From Alectryocaccomicrobium faecavium (GTDB taxonomy: Bacteria > Bacillota > Clostridia > Christensenellales > Aristaeellaceae), in the NCBI GenBank assembly GCA_018713425.1, contig DVOT01000196.1, positions 1 through 16,238 on the forward strand: a stretch of DNA of 16,238 bases, given 5' to 3'. The position numbers and the translations under genes were made by a program. This document shows positions 12,510-16,238 of the stretch, one piece after another; within the stretch, counting starts at the first letter, position 1, and each line of letters opens with the position of its first letter. The notes under the pieces were generated by a model, which was not told where the DNA came from, did not search any database, and saw only the letters and a program-made list of their open reading frames with translations.

Positions 12510-13457
12510 ATGCGGCAACAAGGGGCTGCGCTCGCGCCACGGCATGGTTTGCGCAAGGATTTCCGCAAGAACCGCGCGCTGTATGCGATGATTTTGCCGG
12601 GACTTGTGCTTTTGATTGTGTTTAAGTATTTCCCCATGTATGGTTTGATCGCGGCGTTCCAGGATTACAATCCCTTCCGGGGCTATTGGGGCTCGCCGAT
12701 GGTGGGCCTCAAGCATTTTGAGCGCTTTTTCCGCGATCCATACTGTTGGCGGCTGATCCGCAACACGTTTTTGTTGGGCGCGTACCACATCCTGTGGACG
12801 TTCCCCGCGGCGATTGTGCTGGCGCTGATTCTCAACGAACTGCGCTATCCGCGCTTTAAGCGCGTGGTGCAGACGATTTCCTACATGCCGTATTTCCTCT
12901 CCACGGTGATCGTGGTGGGCATGATGAAGAGCCTGCTTTCCAGTACGGGCATCGTCAACCAGGCGCTGATCAAGCTGGGGATTCTCGATACGGGCATCGC
13001 CTTTTTTGCCGAGCCGGAATGGTTCCGCACGCTGTATATTTCTTCAGCGCTGTGGCAGGGCGTGGGCTACAATTCCATCATCTACCTAGGCGCGATGGCC
13101 AACATCAACACGGAGCTATACGAATCCGCCACCATCGACGGCGCGAACCGCATCCAGCAGATCGTACACATCACGGTGCCGGGCATCCTGCCCACGATCA
13201 TGATCCTGTTCATCCTGGCCATGGCGGGCATCCTGGGCAACGATTACCAGAAGATTTTGCTCATGTATTCGCCGCGCACCTATTCCACGGCGGATGTGAT
13301 TTCCACCTATGTTTACCGCCAGGGCATCGAAACGGGCGGCATCGCGGGCTTTAGCTATTCCACGGCGGTGGGCTTGGTTTCCACGGTGGTTTCGCTGGTG
13401 TTCCTGCTGGCGACCAACCTGATCGTGTCCAAAGTGGGCGAAACTTCGCTATTTTAG
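12510..13457 (+). CDS. Carbohydrate ABC transporter permease, LplB-like
   Basis: A 315-residue inner-membrane permease of the CUT1 sugar-import family. About six membrane segments can be seen (near 24-50, 85-108, 125-142, 175-195, 222-245, 283-305). The cytoplasmic EAA loop that contacts the ATPase is ELYESATIDGANRIQQIVHI, completed by TVPGILP (202-228). The N-terminal FPMYGLIAAFQDYNPFRG is typical of the LplB/YteP group. The start at 12510 has AGAGGGG upstream; the frame is open to 12357 but that covers the leader. It pairs with the next gene to form the heterodimeric channel. Confidence 0.92.
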   Translation: MRQQGAALAPRHGLRKDFRKNRALYAMILPGLVLLIVFKYFPMYGLIAAFQDYNPFRGYWGSPMVGLKHFERFFRDPYCWRLIRNTFLLGAYHILWTFPAAIVLALILNELRYPRFKRVVQTISYMPYFLSTVIVVGMMKSLLSSTGIVNQALIKLGILDTGIAFFAEPEWFRTLYISSALWQGVGYNSIIYLGAMANINTELYESATIDGANRIQQIVHITVPGILPTIMILFILAMAGILGNDYQKILLMYSPRTYSTADVISTYVYRQGIETGGIAGFSYSTAVGLVSTVVSLVFLLATNLIVSKVGETSLF

Positions 13458-13468
13458 GAGGTGTGCGT

Positions 13469-14359
13469 ATGACGGCGATGGTGCAACATCACAGAAAGAA
13501 GACGACGGGGTTCGATATCGTCATCGTAATTCTTCTCATCGTGCTTTCGGCCATTTTTCTCTATCCGCTGATTGTCACGCTATCCACCTCCATCAGCGAC
13601 CCGGCGGTGATGAATTCCCGCCAAGTGTGGCTGTTGCCCTACGGCTTTTCACTAGAGGCGTACAAAACGCTGCTCAGCGGCTCGGAAATTTTGCAATACT
13701 ATCTCAACACCATTTTGTATGCGTTCTGCGGCACGCTCATCATGCTGGTGTGCACGGCCATGCTGGCCTATCCGCTTACGTATCAGACCTTCGCCCTGCG
13801 CAAGCCGCTCACGGCGCTGCTTTTGATCACCATGTTCTTTGGCGGCGGCCTGGTGCCCAGCTATTTGAACATCCAGATGCTGGGCATGCGCGATACCATC
13901 TGGGCGATGATTTTGCCGGGCGCGATTTCGGCCTATAACGTGGTGGTGTTCCGCACGTTCTTCAAGGGCATCCCGGATTCGCTGGCCGAATCCGCCACCA
14001 TCGATGGCGCGGGCCATTTCCGCGTGCTGTTTTCCATCATCCTGCCCCTGTCCAAGGCGCTGCTGGCCACGTTCACGCTCTTTAGCGTGGTGGGCTATTG
14101 GAACGACTATATGAGCGCGCTGCTCTATCTCGATAGCGAGAGCAAGTTCCCCATCCAGTTGTTCCTGCGCAAAATTTTGAACAGCATGCGCATGGACGAC
14201 ATCGCCGATTATTCCCTGCTCACGCAGCTCCAGCGGGTGAACACCAGCACGGTGCAAAACGCGGCCATCATCATCACCATCGTGCCGATTCTGTGCGTGT
14301 ACCCGTTTTTGCAAAAGCACTTTGCCAAGGGCGTGCTGATCGGCTCGGTGAAGGGGTAA
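13469..14359 (+). CDS. Carbohydrate ABC transporter permease, YtcP/LplC-like
   Basis: A 296-residue CUT1 permease, partner of the preceding one. Membrane segments lie near 15-40, 80-103, 112-130, 143-162, 190-212 and at the C-terminus. The EAA loop is PDSLAESATIDGAGHFRVLF followed by SIILPL (169-194). FFGGGLVPSYLN (123-134) is typical of the YtcP/LplC group. ATG at 13469 was chosen because AGGAGG (13456-13461) lies 7 nt upstream and overlaps the previous stop codon; a GTG at 13463 is in frame but too close to it. Confidence 0.92.
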   Translation: MTAMVQHHRKKTTGFDIVIVILLIVLSAIFLYPLIVTLSTSISDPAVMNSRQVWLLPYGFSLEAYKTLLSGSEILQYYLNTILYAFCGTLIMLVCTAMLAYPLTYQTFALRKPLTALLLITMFFGGGLVPSYLNIQMLGMRDTIWAMILPGAISAYNVVVFRTFFKGIPDSLAESATIDGAGHFRVLFSIILPLSKALLATFTLFSVVGYWNDYMSALLYLDSESKFPIQLFLRKILNSMRMDDIADYSLLTQLQRVNTSTVQNAAIIITIVPILCVYPFLQKHFAKGVLIGSVKG

Positions 14360-14373
14360 TGTTGGGGGCCATA

Positions 14374-14412
14374 CGGGCGTTTGCCCGATAAAATACGGCG
14401 GCATGTGCCGCC
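14374..14412 (+). other. Two hairpins between permease and binding-protein genes
   Basis: CGGGC/GCCCG (14374-14378, 14383-14387) and GGCGGCA/TGCCGCC (14397-14403, 14406-14412) form in the 83-nt gap. There are no T tracts, so they probably do not terminate. Such hairpins often stabilise the downstream mRNA, letting the binding protein be made in excess over the permeases. Confidence 0.45.
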
Positions 14413-14442
14413 AAGGGCCAAATCAAATTGGGAGGAATCTTT

Positions 14443-16011
14443 ATGCGCAAAATCGTAATCTGGCTTCTGCTCGCGGCGTTCGTGCTCAGTTGCTTGCCGG
14501 CTGTGGCGGAAACAATGCTGCCCTACAACGAGGGCGAAGAGCTGGTGTACACCGGCCTTGCCGCGGACCTCGGCATGGAAAACAACGAAGAATCGCCCGT
14601 GATGCAGGCGTATCGCGAGCGCACGGGCCACAATGTCCGCATTGAATGGACGACCCTGGGCTGGGACGACTGGCTCGACCGCCTGAACGTGATGTGCAAC
14701 GCGGGCAACATTCCGGACATCCTGTGGGTCACCCCGGTGTCGGATTTCATCTATTCCTATGGCAGCTATGGCATGTTCCTCAACCTGCGCGATTACGCGG
14801 AATACATGCCCAACTGGATGGAAATCAACGAAACCCGCTCGGCCTATAGCTCCCTGTGGGGCGAAAACGACGAGATCTACGCCGTCACCGACGTGGATGA
14901 ATACGACGTGGGCCACGAGACCTTCTTCATCAACCAGACCGCGCTGGACGAGCTCGGCGCCGAAGCGCCCAGCACCTGGGCCGAGGCCATCGCGCTGATG
15001 GAGCAGTATAAGGCGCTTTATCCGGATTCCGTGCCCTTCTTCACCCATATGAAGAGCGTGGAACAGGCCATCATGTATTCGCTCAACGGCCGCACCGGCA
15101 TGTTCTTCAACGAGGAAACCAACGCCTGGGATCACGCGCTGCTGGCCGAGGATCAGAGCCACTATAAGGCCATCGTGGAGCTGATGCACGAAATGTATAG
15201 CAAGGGCCTCATCAGCCCCGAATACGACATCATGACCGACGAACAGCGCATGCAGATCTTCAGCGCGGGCAATTGGCTGATTTGCTGGTCCACTGGCAGC
15301 TATCCGGGCGGCGCGTTCAACTACGATTTCGACGCCGTTCCCTACGAGGTTTCCAACCTGCTCCCGCCCACCCTCAACGAGGGCGACACGCGCTATAACT
15401 TTGTGAACTTCCGCGCCGACCTGCCCGGCGACTACGGCTATCTCATCAGCGCGAACGTGGAACAGCCGGAAGTGATGTGCAGCCTGCTGGACTATATGAT
15501 CTCGGAGGAAGCGTCCCTGCTGTTCAACTGGGGCATTGAGGGCGAAACCTATGCGTTCAATGAGAACGGCAAGCCCGAGTACATTGGCGAATACGCTACC
15601 GACGCGCAGGCGCGCCTGGATGCGGGCATCTACAATTTCGATGACCTGCGCTATATCATGTATAAGGACCGCTATTCCGATTTCGCGCGCATGAGCGACG
15701 CGGAGCTGGAAGGCTACCGCAACCTCAATGAGTTCTTCCGCTCCGGCCAGGTGGAGGCGTGGATCCCCGCGCGCAACACGCCGGTGATGAACGAGGAACA
15801 GCGCAACACCGTCGCCATGAACCTCACGCCGATCAGCACCTATATCACGGAGAACGTGGGCCTGTTCGTCACGGGCGACCGCGATTTGTCCGAATGGGAC
15901 GCGTTTGTGGAAGAGGCCATGAGCATGGGCGATATCGAGGCCGTGAAGGCAGCCTATGAGGCGGGCCGCCAGGTGATCGCCTCCGATACGCGCAATTGGA
16001 TGGAATTCTAA
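14443..16011 (+). CDS. Extracellular solute-binding protein of a sugar ABC transporter
   Basis: A 522-residue substrate-binding protein, family 1-like, that captures an oligosaccharide outside the cell and hands it to the two permeases. The signal peptide is MRKIVIWLLLAAFVLSCLPAVA. Cys17 (VLSC) gives a weak lipobox, while AVA before Glu23 offers a signal peptidase I site. Mature features include RTGHNVRIEW, NAGNIPDILWV, the EMYSKGLISPEYD segment and a C-terminal helix near EEAMSMGDIEAVKAAYEAG. The length agrees with the YtcQ/LipO group. GGGAGG lies just upstream of the ATG at 14443; an in-frame TTG at 14428 would include that site. The sugar is not predictable from the sequence. Confidence 0.92.
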   Translation: MRKIVIWLLLAAFVLSCLPAVAETMLPYNEGEELVYTGLAADLGMENNEESPVMQAYRERTGHNVRIEWTTLGWDDWLDRLNVMCNAGNIPDILWVTPVSDFIYSYGSYGMFLNLRDYAEYMPNWMEINETRSAYSSLWGENDEIYAVTDVDEYDVGHETFFINQTALDELGAEAPSTWAEAIALMEQYKALYPDSVPFFTHMKSVEQAIMYSLNGRTGMFFNEETNAWDHALLAEDQSHYKAIVELMHEMYSKGLISPEYDIMTDEQRMQIFSAGNWLICWSTGSYPGGAFNYDFDAVPYEVSNLLPPTLNEGDTRYNFVNFRADLPGDYGYLISANVEQPEVMCSLLDYMISEEASLLFNWGIEGETYAFNENGKPEYIGEYATDAQARLDAGIYNFDDLRYIMYKDRYSDFARMSDAELEGYRNLNEFFRSGQVEAWIPARNTPVMNEEQRNTVAMNLTPISTYITENVGLFVTGDRDLSEWDAFVEEAMSMGDIEAVKAAYEAGRQVIASDTRNWMEF

Positions 16012-16032
16012 TACAAACGACTGAACCGAATG

Positions 16033-16060
16033 GGGGACTGCCTCGGCCGAGGCAGTCCCC
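16033..16060 (+). terminator. Terminator-like perfect palindrome after the binding-protein gene
   Basis: GGGGACTGCCTCGG (16033-16046) and its complement (16047-16060) form a 28-bp perfect palindrome, 21 nt past the stop. There is no long T tract. It shares its stem core with 160-190 and 8702-8727. Confidence 0.6.
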
Positions 16061-16066
16061 TCTGAT

Positions 16067-16093
16067 CGTTGACAAACCTTTGGTTTGTCAACG
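16067..16093. repeat. Inverted repeat related to the 3692-3730 hairpin
   Basis: CGTTGACAAACC (16067-16078), TTT, GGTTTGTCAACG (16082-16093): a perfect 12-bp stem. With the preceding AT, the left arm equals that at 3692-3705 except G to A, and the right arm has the matching C to T change. Confidence 0.6.
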
Positions 16094-16104
16094 AGGGATT
16101 ACCC

Positions 16105-16228
16105 GGCCGCTTGCAAATCAAAGATTTGCGGCCAGCGACCGGGACGGGAATGTATTTTTACGTTTCGCACCGCCCTCGCCTTACGGCGGCGCGGTGTTCC
16201 GTGCCTGCGCACTTCGTGTGCTCGGCAC
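16105..16228. repeat. Chain of hairpins in a gene-free end region
   Basis: GCAAATC-AAA-GATTTGC (16113-16129) flanked by GGCC on both sides (16105-16108, 16130-16133), CACCGC with GCGGTG (16168-16173, 16191-16196), and GTGCC with GGCAC (16201-16205, 16224-16228) enclosing GCAC/GTGC (16209-16212, 16218-16221). No gene with a ribosome-binding site is seen from 16012 to the window end. It may be a REP/BIME-like cluster or part of a structured RNA continuing past the edge. Confidence 0.4.
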
Positions 16229-16238
16229 TTCAGCCCTT

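Noticed and set aside
12510..16011. A sugar transporter that is incomplete because the ATPase gene is missing
   Set aside because: CUT1 importers of this type commonly use a shared MsmX-like ATPase encoded elsewhere, so absence here is normal.
1..16238. CRISPR array or antiphage defence system
   Set aside because: No regularly spaced repeats and no recognisable defence proteins; the recurring palindromes are at gene ends and have no spacer pattern.

Overview
The window looks like chromosomal DNA from a GC-rich member of the Clostridia/Firmicutes, probably gut-associated. Reasons: strong GGAGG-type ribosome-binding sites before nearly every gene; TTGACA/TATAAT promoters in AT-rich gaps; a CtsR-type heat-shock box; an LplB/YtcP-type sugar ABC transporter with no ATPase of its own; an ArsR-type sugar regulator of a kind known from Paenibacillus and Clostridia; and an N4-gp56 capsid module of the type common in clostridial prophages. 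No rRNA, tRNA, CRISPR array or insertion sequence was seen.

Layout. (1) 1-840: a possible short untranslated RNA ending in a strong bidirectional terminator, then a leftward hsp20 gene whose promoter carries a CtsR-like box. (2) 940-3730: a rightward operon of a TetR-family regulator and two aldo/keto reductases, ending in a long hairpin. (3) 3760-5224: a leftward metallo-beta-lactamase-like gene divergent from a rightward HxlR-family regulator with a single conserved cysteine. Tandem and inverted repeats in the gap are candidate operators. (4) 5309-11114: a leftward six-gene phage structural cassette in the transcription order scaffold, N4-gp56 major capsid protein, small protein, connector-like protein, beta-propeller tail protein, terminase large subunit. 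All six frames are open. There is no portal, small terminase, tail fibre, lysis, integrase or replication gene. (5) 11156-11326: a divergent promoter region with three inverted repeats. (6) 11327-16011: a rightward sugar-uptake locus with an ArsR-family regulator carrying a C-terminal beta-rich domain, then two permeases and a solute-binding protein. (7) 16012-16238: a chain of hairpins with no gene.

How the genes work together. Regions 1-3 read as stress functions: a chaperone, aldehyde/ketone reductases under a TetR regulator, and a thiol-type HxlR switch. Region 6 is a CUT1 oligosaccharide importer that probably borrows a shared MsmX-type ATPase. Its regulator probably acts on the 12338-12366 promoter and the palindrome just downstream of it. 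The phage cassette is the main oddity. It keeps genes for building a capsid and a complete-looking DNA-packaging motor enzyme but lacks the portal through which DNA would enter, and terL is last instead of first. It could be a decaying prophage, a capsid satellite that borrows parts, or a kept particle-forming unit; the sequence alone does not decide. A second theme is a set of intergenic palindromes that recur with compensatory base changes in both arms.
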